Shown: positions 26,843 to 35,602 of the stretch, piece by piece
Layout of the letters: the number at the start of each line of letters is the position of its first letter
Position numbering within the stretch: position 1 is the stretch's first letter
DNA from: Vampirovibrio chlorellavorus
GTDB taxonomy: Bacteria > Cyanobacteriota > Vampirovibrionia > Vampirovibrionales > Vampirovibrionaceae
DNA: 64,000 nucleotides
Direction: 5' to 3'
NCBI RefSeq assembly: GCF_003149375.1
Contig: NZ_QFWH01000007.1
Span: 1-64,000, forward strand
Notes under the pieces: model-generated
What the model was told of the DNA's origin: nothing
The model's database searches: none
What the model saw: only the letters and a program-made list of their open reading frames with translations
Translations under genes and position numbers: made by a program

Positions 26843-27148
26843 AAAACTCTCTCACTCTACGGTTAGACGGTATAGGGACAAAGCCGGGCTTTTGGGTGGT
26901 TTGTGGAAACAACAAACCTCTGACACGACGCCATGGGGTTTGTTGGCAAATGTGATTAAGCCCTCGGGAAAATCCAGTTTTTGTCGTGAATTAAACCAAT
27001 AAGATGCTGAACGCAATGAAATGTTCCCAATCCCGGGTGGTGAATTCTGCGTTTATTTCCGAGGAGGATGGGATGGGGTGTGAGTATCCGGCGGTCCACG
27101 GACGGGGCCATGCGTTTGGCGCGGTCCGCAAGGGAAGGCCTGTTTCCC
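26843..27148. other. Non-coding stretch with a short hairpin
   Basis: 306 bp between two minus-strand genes. GGTTTGT (26898-26904) and ACAAACC (26912-26918) can form a 7-bp stem with a 7-nt loop. GCGGTCC occurs twice near 27091 and 27120. No convincing ORF, tRNA or terminator was seen. Confidence 0.4.
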
Positions 27149-27940
27149 TCAGGGGGTGGAAAGGCTGGCAAGTCGCAGGAGTAGTTTCTGATAAGCCGTC
27201 TCCAGCTCTTCCAGCCGCCCTGCTTCGGCCAGCGCTTTGATCGAGGAGATTTCGGCCCATTGCAACACTTCGTCGTTGCTTAAGTGGTGTTCCCGCTGTA
27301 AGGCCAGAATCTGGTTGGCTTTGTTGAGCGCTTGACTCCGAACGGCGCTGGCTTCTTCTTTCAAGGTTCCATCCAGACCGTCGCTCAACTTCTCGCTGAG
27401 GGGCTCTCTTGCCCCGGTGGCCGCTGTCACCCGGCGTTCGTACGACGGTCGTCCCTTGCCTTCGGGAATGGCTCTGGGCGTTGCTACCTGCGACTTGAGG
27501 GCACTCCCCACCGGCTGGCTGTCCTCGCGTTCCGGGTCGTCTTCGGTGGCAATTCCAAAAAACTTGAGGTAAAAGTACTTGTTGGCCCCGGTGGTGGCCT
27601 TGTAAATGGCTTTGTCAAAGGTGTCCTCCGCATAGCCGGTGAATTGGGAGTCAATGGCTTCACCGGTTTCGGCATCCACCACCCGAAATAACAGGGTCAC
27701 CGAAGCCCAGTTCTTGCCATCGGCTTTGGTGCCGGTGGACTGGTCTAAAGTGGTGGGCAATACCATCAGGCCGTGGGTGTTCAGGATTTGCTTAACGGTT
27801 AAAATGTCTGCTTCCGTGGCGTAATGGTATTTATGAAAGGCGTTAAACCCCCGTTTGGGAACGGATTCAATGGCTTTTTGCACCGTGAGTATTTTGGCGT
27901 AAAGGCCGTGCGGTTTTGTTTTGGCAGTGTTGCCGCTCAT
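27149..27940 (-). CDS. ERF-family single-strand annealing protein
   Basis: 263 residues. The N-terminal domain (about 10-140) reads LYAKILTVQKAIESVPKRGFN, YHYATEADILTVKQILNTHGLMVLP, and AIYKATTGANKYFYLKFFGIAT, typical of phage ERF (P22-type) recombinases, which anneal single-stranded DNA. The conserved aromatic/Gly motif near ANKYFYLKFFGI is intact. The C-terminal half is a charged linker plus a helical tail. GGGGGA precedes the ATG. No other phage genes flank it, so it is either a domesticated gene or a relic. Confidence 0.82.
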   Translation of the reverse strand: MSGNTAKTKPHGLYAKILTVQKAIESVPKRGFNAFHKYHYATEADILTVKQILNTHGLMVLPTTLDQSTGTKADGKNWASVTLLFRVVDAETGEAIDSQFTGYAEDTFDKAIYKATTGANKYFYLKFFGIATEDDPEREDSQPVGSALKSQVATPRAIPEGKGRPSYERRVTAATGAREPLSEKLSDGLDGTLKEEASAVRSQALNKANQILALQREHHLSNDEVLQWAEISSIKALAEAGRLEELETAYQKLLLRLASLSTP

Positions 27941-28722
27941 AATGATGGATCCCCCGACTTTGGCGTGTCAAAGCTACGGTCTGACTTCAAATGAAAACCA
28001 ACAGCACAGCGTTTGCCCTGTGTGGCCTGGAGGTTCAATGTCGTGCGGGGGGCTTAAAAGTTCCCAAACGGCAATAGGGATGAGGCAACTGTTACTATTT
28101 CAGGGAATGAACCGTTTAGGACGCACGACGTGAAAACCAGCTTAGGCCTTGGCCCGGCAGGGATGACGGAAGAATTCCGCCCTCGGGTGGCTAGAGGAAA
28201 AACAGGTAGAAGAAATCGGAAACAGCGCCGCGAATTCGGGTAAACTCACGCTGAAAACGAAAAACAGAGCGGGTTTTGGTCATTTGCCTGACCTGTTGGA
28301 GCAAGTTTGTCTGTGCCACGGTGCCATCCTGTCGTGTGTTAAATACTCTAACTACCATCCATTTAAAAAGTTGCTTAACCCAAAATTATTAAGCGACTGC
28401 CAAAATAGTCCTGGACTTAACCAATCTCAATTTCCAGAGTGGCAAAATTCGATTTGATCAGTGAGCAGTAACAGGAAAATCAATCAATCGAGCTATGCAA
28501 ACAATGTTGAATCAACTGGTACTGTAATAGTCTCAAACCGCTCAAACAATAGCCTTATTGGTTCATTATATATAACCTATCGGCAAAAATAAACGGTCCT
28601 GAAGGGTTTGAGGTTAAAGAATTTGTAAAGATCCTCCGTTTGGTGGGTACTTTCAGGCTATCTTTTGAACGCTGGTTCCTCCATGATGGTCGGTTGTTGA
28701 TACGCATTGGGAATACTGAATC
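27941..28722. other. Long intergenic region, no recognised gene
   Basis: 782 bp without a supported ORF. The first 250 bp are GC-rich; from about 28330 the DNA becomes AT-rich and ends before a glycosyltransferase operon, so promoters probably lie in 28330-28700. The part around 28140-28300 is purine-rich with several short complementary runs and could encode a structured RNA, but no known RNA family (RNase P, SRP, tmRNA) is recognisable. Confidence 0.4.
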
Positions 28723-29952
28723 TTGGCTCACCGGGTCTTGTTTATTTGTCATGATGGTGATTTGTACGGCTCTCAGCGCAGCCTTTGCCTGATGGTAGCC
28801 AATCTTCCGCCGTCGGAGTATCAGTGTCTGGTCTCCATGGCCAGAACCGGTCCGCTGGCTCAGTTGTTGGCACAGTATCCCCACGTTCGGGTGCTGACTC
28901 ACAAACGCCTGCAGTGGGTCAAGCATGATCCCCGTAACCTGTGGCAACGACTGGGGGATTGCCTGTCTCTGGCGGTTGCTGTCATTCCCAGAACCTGGTA
29001 TCTGCTCAATACCATTCGGCGGGAGAAAATAAACCTGGTGCATACCAATGTTACGGTTTCTTTGGAAGGAGCCTTGGCGGCGGCGTTGACCGGGCTTCCC
29101 CACGTTTGGCATATCCGGGAACTGTTTATGGAAAAAAGCCCCAAATTCCACATGGTGCTGGGGCGTCGGTTCAGCCGGTGGATCATTGACCGCTTTTCCG
29201 ATCAGGTCATTTGTATCTCCCGGGCGGTTCGGGAGCAGTTTGGTCCTTATTTGGCCCAGGACCCTGACAAGTATCCATTGATCTATAACGCCCTGCCCCT
29301 GGAGCAGTTACCCCCGATCTTGCGATGGAACGACCCCCAACGGGGGATTCTGAAGGCCCTGGCTTTGGCGACGCTCTCCCTGCCGGAAGGCCCCGGTTTT
29401 CGGGTGGGCTATATCGGCAGGTTGTCAGAGGGTAAGGGGTTTCACGAGTTGCTAGAGGCCTTTATTCTGCTGAAAAACCGCCAGTTGCCGGTGGAACTGC
29501 TGGTGGCCGGTAGCTTTGTGGACGCCGCCTACGAGCAGCGAATTCTCGATCGCGTGGTCGAGTGCGGCTGGCAGGACTCCATCCATTTTTTGGGCCAGCA
29601 ACAGGACTTGACCCCTCTCTATGAGGCCATTGGCCTGCTGGTGGTGCCTTCGGTCAATGAGCCGTTTGGTCGGGTGGTCATCGAAGCCATGGCCCAGGGC
29701 GTTCCCTGCATTGGAGCCAACGCCGGAGGGATTCCTGAAATTATTACCGATCAGGAAACGGGCTGGTTGTACCCAACCGGCCAAGTGGAAGCGTTGGCCG
29801 ACTTGTTGGCGGACTTGAGCGGCAGCTTGTGGAAACTGGAAACAATTCGTCAAAACGCTAGACGGATGGTTTGCGAACGGTTTAACATTGAGACTCAAAT
29901 CAGGATGTTGCGAGCATGTTATCAGTCGGCGATGATGCGTCATCAGTTTTAA
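28723..29952 (+). CDS. Glycosyltransferase family 4
   Basis: 409 residues of GT-B fold. The N-terminus VLFICHDGDLYGSQRSL and the C-terminal donor site RVGYIGRLSEGKGFHELLEA, VVPSVNEPFGRVVIEAMAQGVPCIGANAGGIPEII (E-x7-E motif) are characteristic of GT4 retaining transferases, which add sugars to a lipid-linked or surface glycan. The start is TTG at 28723; it is uncertain because no strong Shine-Dalgarno is present. It overlaps the next GT by 37 bp. Confidence 0.88.
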   Translation: MAHRVLFICHDGDLYGSQRSLCLMVANLPPSEYQCLVSMARTGPLAQLLAQYPHVRVLTHKRLQWVKHDPRNLWQRLGDCLSLAVAVIPRTWYLLNTIRREKINLVHTNVTVSLEGALAAALTGLPHVWHIRELFMEKSPKFHMVLGRRFSRWIIDRFSDQVICISRAVREQFGPYLAQDPDKYPLIYNALPLEQLPPILRWNDPQRGILKALALATLSLPEGPGFRVGYIGRLSEGKGFHELLEAFILLKNRQLPVELLVAGSFVDAAYEQRILDRVVECGWQDSIHFLGQQQDLTPLYEAIGLLVVPSVNEPFGRVVIEAMAQGVPCIGANAGGIPEIITDQETGWLYPTGQVEALADLLADLSGSLWKLETIRQNARRMVCERFNIETQIRMLRACYQSAMMRHQF

Positions 29953-31259
29953 GCGCCTCTGCCCGTCAAAAAATACGGGTGGGCATGGTGCTGGATCAAC
30001 CCTTTCCCCCGGACGCCCGGGTGGAGCGGGAAGCCATGGCCCTGGTGGCCGCCGGGTTTGAGGTGCATTTGCTGTGCGCCGTGCATCCCGATGACCTGAA
30101 CACCCCGGGACGTCTTCGGGATGAAGCCTATCAGGGGTTTTATATTCACCGGGTCAACCCTAAGGAAGTGAGCATCGAGATTCCGCTGGTCAAAAAGCCG
30201 TCCCGCTTTTTGTACAAGGGTGCCCTGAAAAATTACTTTCACCACTTTAAAAATATCGATACGGCCTGGCACACCCTGATTCACCGCTTTTGCAAGAACT
30301 ACAACATCCAGATCCTGCATATCCACGATTTACGGCTGGTGGATACCGGCTTGAGCGTGTCCGCCCGCTATGGCTTGCCCTTGGTGGCCGACTTGCACGA
30401 GAACTACCCGGCCCTCATGCAGATGATGAAGGGGCGGCACAATGCCGAGCATGGCTTAAAACAGCGGGAGCGCTGGGAAGAGATTGAACTCAATTCCATC
30501 CAGCGGGCCACCCACGTGATTACTGTCACTCAGGAGGCCAAGGAGCGTTTGCTGGCTAAAGGCCTGCCGGAGTCCAAGGTGCTGGTGGTTGAAAACACGG
30601 TGGATACCGAGAAGTTTCTGGCCGCTCCGGTCAATCAGGAGGTCATTCGCCACTTTAAGCCTAATTTCGTGCTGACTTACGTGGGGCATTTGAACGACAC
30701 CCACCGGGGCATTCAGACCGTCATTGAAGCCATGGGCCTGCTGAGGGATGAAATTCCGGAGTTGCGCTTTATCGGGGCCGGGGCCATGCGGGACCCCTAC
30801 TATCAAAAGCTGGAACCACTGATTCAGCAGTTTGGCTTGCAGGACCGGGTGCATTTCACCGGTTGGCTGGATGAAACCGACTTTGTAACTTACATCGAGG
30901 CCAGCGATATCTGCCTGTGCCCACACCTGGTGAACGATCACACCAACGCCACTTTTCCGAACAAAGTGTATTTGTATCATTTATTCAAGAAGCCCATCAT
31001 CACAAGCAATGCCGTTCCTTTACAGCGTTATATAGAGAGTACCGGCGGTGGTCTGGTCTTTCAGTCGGGTGACGCTCCAATGCTGGCCGAATTGATTCGC
31101 ATGCTGTACAGTCGTCCCGATTTGCGCCGGGAAATGGCCTTGCGCGGTTTTCAGGCGGTCATGTCGCAGTACAACTGGCAACAAACGGCCCGTCAATTCA
31201 CCGAGCTATATCAGCAACTCTCCAGCAGCCTGAGACAATCGCCGACAGCCCACGGATAG
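29916..31259 (+). CDS. Glycosyltransferase family 4
   Basis: 447 residues. KIRVGMVLDQPFPPDARVEREAMAL is a typical GT4 acceptor-domain start. LVADLHENYPALM lies mid-domain. The donor domain has FVLTYVGHLNDTHRGIQTVIEAM, VHFTGWLDETDFVTYIEASDICLCPH, and LFKKPIITSNAVPLQRYI. The first ~20 residues before KIRVG are extra, so translation may begin downstream of 29916. It is between a GT4 and wecC in a surface-glycan operon. Confidence 0.85.
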   Translation: MLSVGDDASSVLSASARQKIRVGMVLDQPFPPDARVEREAMALVAAGFEVHLLCAVHPDDLNTPGRLRDEAYQGFYIHRVNPKEVSIEIPLVKKPSRFLYKGALKNYFHHFKNIDTAWHTLIHRFCKNYNIQILHIHDLRLVDTGLSVSARYGLPLVADLHENYPALMQMMKGRHNAEHGLKQRERWEEIELNSIQRATHVITVTQEAKERLLAKGLPESKVLVVENTVDTEKFLAAPVNQEVIRHFKPNFVLTYVGHLNDTHRGIQTVIEAMGLLRDEIPELRFIGAGAMRDPYYQKLEPLIQQFGLQDRVHFTGWLDETDFVTYIEASDICLCPHLVNDHTNATFPNKVYLYHLFKKPIITSNAVPLQRYIESTGGGLVFQSGDAPMLAELIRMLYSRPDLRREMALRGFQAVMSQYNWQQTARQFTELYQQLSSSLRQSPTAHG

Positions 31260-31303
31260 CCCTTTTTCAAGCCTCAATGCCCTTTTGAGATGGAAAACAA
31301 CCC

Positions 31304-32593
31304 ATGATGAACCCCTCCCTGGATCTCTCCACAAAGGCCACACTGCCAATGAACGCTCCCATTCGGGAAGATCTGGAGGCATTGGCCCTTTCCTACCGGA
31401 ATATTTGCGTGGTGGGTCTGGGGTACGTGGGCTTGCCCACCGCCCTGTTGTTTGCCTTGCACGATTTTTCCGTGCAGGGGGTGGATGTCAGCGAACGGGT
31501 CCTCGACAATATTCAGCACGATCGGATTGGTTCCGTTTACCCGGAGTTGGCCGACTGGTGGCAGGAAGTGCGAGCGGAAGGCCACTTCAAGGCCTCCAGT
31601 AAGCCAGAACCCGCCGACGTGTTCCTGATCACCGTGCCCACCCCGGTGCATCATGCCGATAAAACCTGTGATTTGTCCATGGTGCGGGCCGCGACCGAAT
31701 CCATTTTGCCCGTGCTGCGGCCCGGCAATCTGGTGATTCTGGAGTCCACCGTGCCACCCGGCACTACCCGCAATGTTTTAAAACCACTCATTGAAGAAAA
31801 GACCGGCTTACGGGTGGGGCAGGATATTTACCTGTGCTTCTCTCCGGAGCGGGTTTTGCCCGGCAATACCACCTACGAGCTGATCCACAATCACCGGGTC
31901 ATCGGGGGCACCACCCCCGAGGCGGCCATCATCGGGCGCACCTTGCTGGGGCAGGTCATGCAGGGTGAGTTGTTCATCACTACCGATGTGTCTGCCGAGT
32001 TCTGCAAGCTGGCCGAGAATACTTACCGGGATGTGAACATCGCCCTGGCCAACGAGTTGTCCATACTGGCCGATGAATACGGCGTGGATATGACAGAAGC
32101 CCGTCAGCTGATTAACATGCACCCTCGGGTGAACCTGTTGAAGCCGGGCATTGGGGTGGGTGGTCACTGTATCGCCGTGGACCCCTGGTTTTTTGTGGAG
32201 GCCTCCCCCATTAACACCCGCCTGATTGCCACCTCTCGACTGGTCAACGATCGCATGCCCGATTACACCGTTCAGAAAATTTTGCAAGCGGTGGCCGATA
32301 TTGAGCGTCCCAAGGTGGTGCTGGTGGGCTTGTCCTACAAGCCGGATGTGGCCGATACCCGGGAGAGCCCGGCCATGCGGGTGGTGGAATTATTGCAGGC
32401 GCAAACCCATGTGGAAGTGATCACCTACGATCCGCTACTGGAAGATTACGCTGAACTCACGCTGCAAGCGGTGGCTGAAGGCGCCGATTACCTGGCCGTG
32501 CTGGTCGGCCATACTGCCGTGCTGGAATCGTTGGACTTGCACGGCGAGCCGATTCGCCAAGTCATGCGCACCCCCCGCATTCAGGTGTTTTAA
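31304..32593 (+). CDS. wecC: UDP-N-acetyl-D-mannosamine dehydrogenase-like nucleotide-sugar dehydrogenase
   Basis: NAD-dependent four-electron oxidation of a UDP-sugar to a uronic acid. Motifs: VVGLGYVGLPTALLFA (NAD loop), VPTPVH, LESTVPPGTTRNV, EFCKLAENTYRDVNIALANEL, and the catalytic Cys in GIGVGGHCIAVDPWF, with C-terminal VGLSYKPDVADTRESPA. The VDPWF context favours WecC (ManNAc) over UDP-glucose dehydrogenase. No wecB epimerase is adjacent. It ends the three-gene plus-strand glycan unit. Confidence 0.88.
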   Translation: MMNPSLDLSTKATLPMNAPIREDLEALALSYRNICVVGLGYVGLPTALLFALHDFSVQGVDVSERVLDNIQHDRIGSVYPELADWWQEVRAEGHFKASSKPEPADVFLITVPTPVHHADKTCDLSMVRAATESILPVLRPGNLVILESTVPPGTTRNVLKPLIEEKTGLRVGQDIYLCFSPERVLPGNTTYELIHNHRVIGGTTPEAAIIGRTLLGQVMQGELFITTDVSAEFCKLAENTYRDVNIALANELSILADEYGVDMTEARQLINMHPRVNLLKPGIGVGGHCIAVDPWFFVEASPINTRLIATSRLVNDRMPDYTVQKILQAVADIERPKVVLVGLSYKPDVADTRESPAMRVVELLQAQTHVEVITYDPLLEDYAELTLQAVAEGADYLAVLVGHTAVLESLDLHGEPIRQVMRTPRIQVF

Positions 32594-32606
32594 ACTGCTA
32601 GAATAC

Positions 32607-32634
32607 CCCCTCCCCAAGGCAGGAGGAGGGGTTT
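32607..32634. terminator. Hairpin between convergent genes
   Basis: CCCCTCC (32607-32613) pairs with GGAGGGG (32625-32631), followed by TTT. It lies 14 bp after wecC and 22 bp from the convergent gene. The T-tract is short. Confidence 0.5.
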
Positions 32635-32653
32635 CTGGCAAGGCTGTTTAAAG

Positions 32654-33427
32654 CTAGCTCAGTGGGGTAATGCCCATCAGTTCTTTCAGGGCAGCCGACT
32701 TTTGGCAATTGGAGCCTTCCGTCATAGCCTTGGCGAAATCCACCACCGCTTTGGTGTGCAAGTTCGGCCCGAACCCGGCTTTTTCAAAGGCCTTGACCAA
32801 TTTGGGGTTCCCTGCTTTGGCCGCCTGGGAGGCCAGATTCCAGCCTTTCTCGTTTTGGACGGGCAAGTTGATCACATCAACCAGGCGCCGTACCGTTTCC
32901 GGGTAGGCAGCCGCTTTTTCAAAAAGTGTTTTCGGATTTTTTTTAAATATTGCTTGCACCGAAGATCGGAGCTGTTCAAATTTCCTCTGAACCAGCTCAG
33001 GATCGATTTCCGTTTTCGTTCTTTTAATATCCTCCCAGAGGCTCTTAACATCATAGTGACTATTTTTATCCAGATGCTTTTCCAGAAACTCTTTAGACTC
33101 AAGCGTTGCTTTGTAGGGCTCATTTGTCTGGTTCAACGCAGCGTGATCTTGCAGACTGCGCACACACGCTTCCAAGTGCTGTATTAATTGCTCCTGGTAC
33201 AGTAATGACATTTCTGGAAGGTTTTTGGGGAGCGCAATCCCCGAAGCTAAATCTTGATAAATCCAATTCAATAGGGCTTTTTGGGGTTCTCGATGAACAG
33301 AGGAATCTTCATATAAGCCTTGTATATTTTGAGCAAGCGCCAGGTTTTTTTCTCTTTGCGCTCTATCGCTCACTTTGGTGGAAAAATATCCCTGAGAGTT
33401 GTTTGAAGCAGAGCCAATGGTGGGCAT
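32654..33427 (-). CDS. Hypothetical helical protein with ankyrin-like tail
   Basis: 257 residues, mostly alpha-helical and charged. The region GWNLASQAAKAGNPKLVKAFEKAGFGPNL (about 195-223) resembles one ankyrin-type helix-turn-helix repeat. The N-terminus (MPTIGSASNNSQGYF) is Ser/Asn-rich. No signal peptide or membrane helix. Codons in the middle third are AT-richer than neighbours, possibly foreign. No family is recognised. Confidence 0.65.
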   Translation of the reverse strand: MPTIGSASNNSQGYFSTKVSDRAQREKNLALAQNIQGLYEDSSVHREPQKALLNWIYQDLASGIALPKNLPEMSLLYQEQLIQHLEACVRSLQDHAALNQTNEPYKATLESKEFLEKHLDKNSHYDVKSLWEDIKRTKTEIDPELVQRKFEQLRSSVQAIFKKNPKTLFEKAAAYPETVRRLVDVINLPVQNEKGWNLASQAAKAGNPKLVKAFEKAGFGPNLHTKAVVDFAKAMTEGSNCQKSAALKELMGITPLS

Positions 33428-33575
33428 CGTATGCCATCCCTTTATATGTGTTTTGAATTGGGTTTGCGGATTCAGTGATGAAACAAGCCAATACAGCCAA
33501 TGGTGAAATCTATACTATAAAATCAGGACAAATCAAAATGATGCGCCCGGATCCAAACAAGTTCTTTAAAAGGGC

Positions 33576-34580
33576 CTAAACGTTGTAGATGCCTGTTTTG
33601 TAGCGCCCCAGGCTGGCCTCAATGGCTTCAATGGTCTGAGTTAGCCCTTGACGAAAATGGGTATGGGGCTGCCAGTTGAGCAATTCCAGCGCTTTGCGGT
33701 TATCCGCCAATAACAGGCCCACCTCGCTTTTTTCGGGGCGAATCCGCTGGGCTTCCGTGATGACCGGAATATCGGGCTGCCCCAGAATATCCAGAATCAG
33801 GTTCAGGGTATCCCCAATGGTTTGGGTCTGTCCGCTGCCCACGTTGATCACTTGCCCCACGCTGGCCTCACATTCAGCCACCCGGATAAAGCCCTGAGCG
33901 GTGTCTTTGACAAAGGTGAAATCTCTCTGGGGCTCCAGGGAGCCGACCTTGATAGGTTGTCGGGTTTTGCCATAGGCCAGCGCCTGGCTGATGATAGTGG
34001 GAATGATGGCCCGGGCCGATTGGCGGGGGCCAAAGGTGTTAAAGGGTCGAATGGTGGCCACCGGCAAATCGAAGGAAAGATAGTAGCTTTCCGCCATTTT
34101 ATCGGCGGCGATTTTACTGGCCGAATAAGGCGACTGCCCCTGCAAGGGGTGGGCCTCATCAATGGGTGTGTATAAGGCTGTCCCATACGTTTCACTGGTG
34201 GAGGTATGCACCAGTTTTTGCACACCCTCACTGCGGCAGGCTTCCAGCACGTTCAGCGTCCCTTGCACGTTGACGTTCACATAATGCTGCGGGGCCACAT
34301 AAGAGTAGGGAATTCCAATCAGGGCGGCCAGGTGAAAGACCGCCGCACAGCCTTTGACGGCCTGACGCACCAGAAAGGGGTCGGTGATATCCCCGCTGAT
34401 GATTTCCAGTTGGGCCTGTGACTCCGGGGGCAGTTGCTCCAGATTTCCCCAGTCATTGCGGGAGTTGTATTTAACCAAGGCCCGCACTCGACAGCCTTTG
34501 GCCAACAGGGCTTCTACCAAATGGCTGCCAATAAAGCCGCCCGCCCCGGTCACTAAAACGGTTTGATTGCTTAAATCCAT
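33576..34580 (-). CDS. legB: NAD-dependent nucleotide-sugar 4,6-dehydratase, LegB-like
   Basis: 334-residue extended SDR. VLVTGAGGFIGSHLVEAL starts the Rossmann fold. ALVKYNSRNDWGNLEQLP, HTSTSETYGTALYTPIDE, PYSASKIAADKMAESY (Tyr-x3-Lys) and FGPRQSARAIIPTIISQAL match the LegB/TIGR04180 family, which makes 4-keto-6-deoxy UDP-HexNAc on the way to nonulosonic (legionaminic-type) or bacillosamine-type sugars. The C-terminal YKTGIYNV is characteristic. The companion aminotransferase (LegC) is not adjacent, so the product sugar is uncertain. Confidence 0.82.
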   Translation of the reverse strand: MDLSNQTVLVTGAGGFIGSHLVEALLAKGCRVRALVKYNSRNDWGNLEQLPPESQAQLEIISGDITDPFLVRQAVKGCAAVFHLAALIGIPYSYVAPQHYVNVNVQGTLNVLEACRSEGVQKLVHTSTSETYGTALYTPIDEAHPLQGQSPYSASKIAADKMAESYYLSFDLPVATIRPFNTFGPRQSARAIIPTIISQALAYGKTRQPIKVGSLEPQRDFTFVKDTAQGFIRVAECEASVGQVINVGSGQTQTIGDTLNLILDILGQPDIPVITEAQRIRPEKSEVGLLLADNRKALELLNWQPHTHFRQGLTQTIEAIEASLGRYKTGIYNV

Positions 34581-34627
34581 TGGAACAAACCCCCAAGGCT
34601 CAATAAATACGAATCAATATCCATTAA

Positions 34628-35599
34628 TCAGGACAGGCGGACATTTACCGGCGGCGCATCCTCTGCGATATTGTTTCGCCAGTATTCAAGTTCTTGCCAC
34701 AGTCCAGTGTTCAAGTCCACTTGCGGACGCCACCCGGTCTGTTCCTGAATTTTGCTAATATCAGCCCAGCTTTTATCTTCCTGCTGTGCCCCGTTTAATA
34801 TGACGTTCAGCTGTTGGCGCTGATCAGCGGGCAGGGTGGAGTGGGCCAGTAGCAAATCCAGAATCGTACTCAGGGCGGTGGATTGCCCTGAGGCGATATT
34901 ATAAATCTTTCCAGTCAGATCATTCCGGGTAAGACGACCGCCAAGCGTCGTCAGGGCGCTAACCACGTCATCAATGTGGATGAAATCCCGGTGGCCTTTC
35001 AGGTTGAACACATGCAATTCAGCGGGGGACGGGGCGATCGCTTCGGCTTGGGCAATTTGGGCGGCCAGTGCGGCAATGGCCAAGTGCCTTGCCGTATGAC
35101 CATAAGCGTTAAACACCCGCCCGATGATTACCGGCAAATGGTAGCGCCGGGCGTAGCTTTGGGCGATTTGAGTCTGGGCCAGCTTGGCAATGCCGTATTC
35201 CCCTTCGGGTTGACAGGGGGTATTTTCATCCACTGGCTCATCCCGTAAGCCATATTCCGCGGCGGAGCCCACCACGACTACCCCGGGTCGCAAATTTGCG
35301 TCCACCAACGCTTGCAGCAGGCATCGGGTGCCTTCGGCATTGACACGCAACTGATGCTCAAAGGGGGCATTCGGGCTGGCGCCAATGCAGTGATAAATCA
35401 CATGGGGCCGGACCTGTCTCAGCCAGCCTAAAAGATCGGCCTCCAGCACGTTCCCTGCCAGACTGTGATGGGGGGCCAGCTTGCTATCATCGGTTTGGTT
35501 CAACCCAAACACCTCGGTATCCTCAAGCGTGAACAGATGCCGGGCCAGATGCCCGCCAATATAGCCATTGCTGCCGGTCACCAGAATCCGCTGCGCCAT
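34628..35599 (-). CDS. NAD(P)-dependent nucleotide-sugar epimerase/reductase (SDR)
   Basis: 323-residue extended SDR. ILVTGSNGYIGGHLARHLF is the cofactor loop; VVVGSAAEYGLRDEPVDENTP and EYGIAKLAQTQIAQSY supply Ser-Tyr-Lys. IGRVFNAYGH and HRDFIHIDDVVSAL resemble GDP-4-keto-6-deoxymannose reductase (Rmd) and related enzymes. Substrate is unknown. It lies 47 bp before legB and 3 bp after the nucleotidyltransferase, so all three are cotranscribed. Confidence 0.8.
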   Translation of the reverse strand: MAQRILVTGSNGYIGGHLARHLFTLEDTEVFGLNQTDDSKLAPHHSLAGNVLEADLLGWLRQVRPHVIYHCIGASPNAPFEHQLRVNAEGTRCLLQALVDANLRPGVVVVGSAAEYGLRDEPVDENTPCQPEGEYGIAKLAQTQIAQSYARRYHLPVIIGRVFNAYGHTARHLAIAALAAQIAQAEAIAPSPAELHVFNLKGHRDFIHIDDVVSALTTLGGRLTRNDLTGKIYNIASGQSTALSTILDLLLAHSTLPADQRQQLNVILNGAQQEDKSWADISKIQEQTGWRPQVDLNTGLWQELEYWRNNIAEDAPPVNVRLS

Positions 35600-35602
35600 A
35601 TA

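Noticed and set aside
28140-28300. Possible RNase P or SRP RNA in the long gap
   Set aside because: Short resemblances (GAGGAAAAAC, GGGTAAACTC) but conserved cores of both RNAs are missing.
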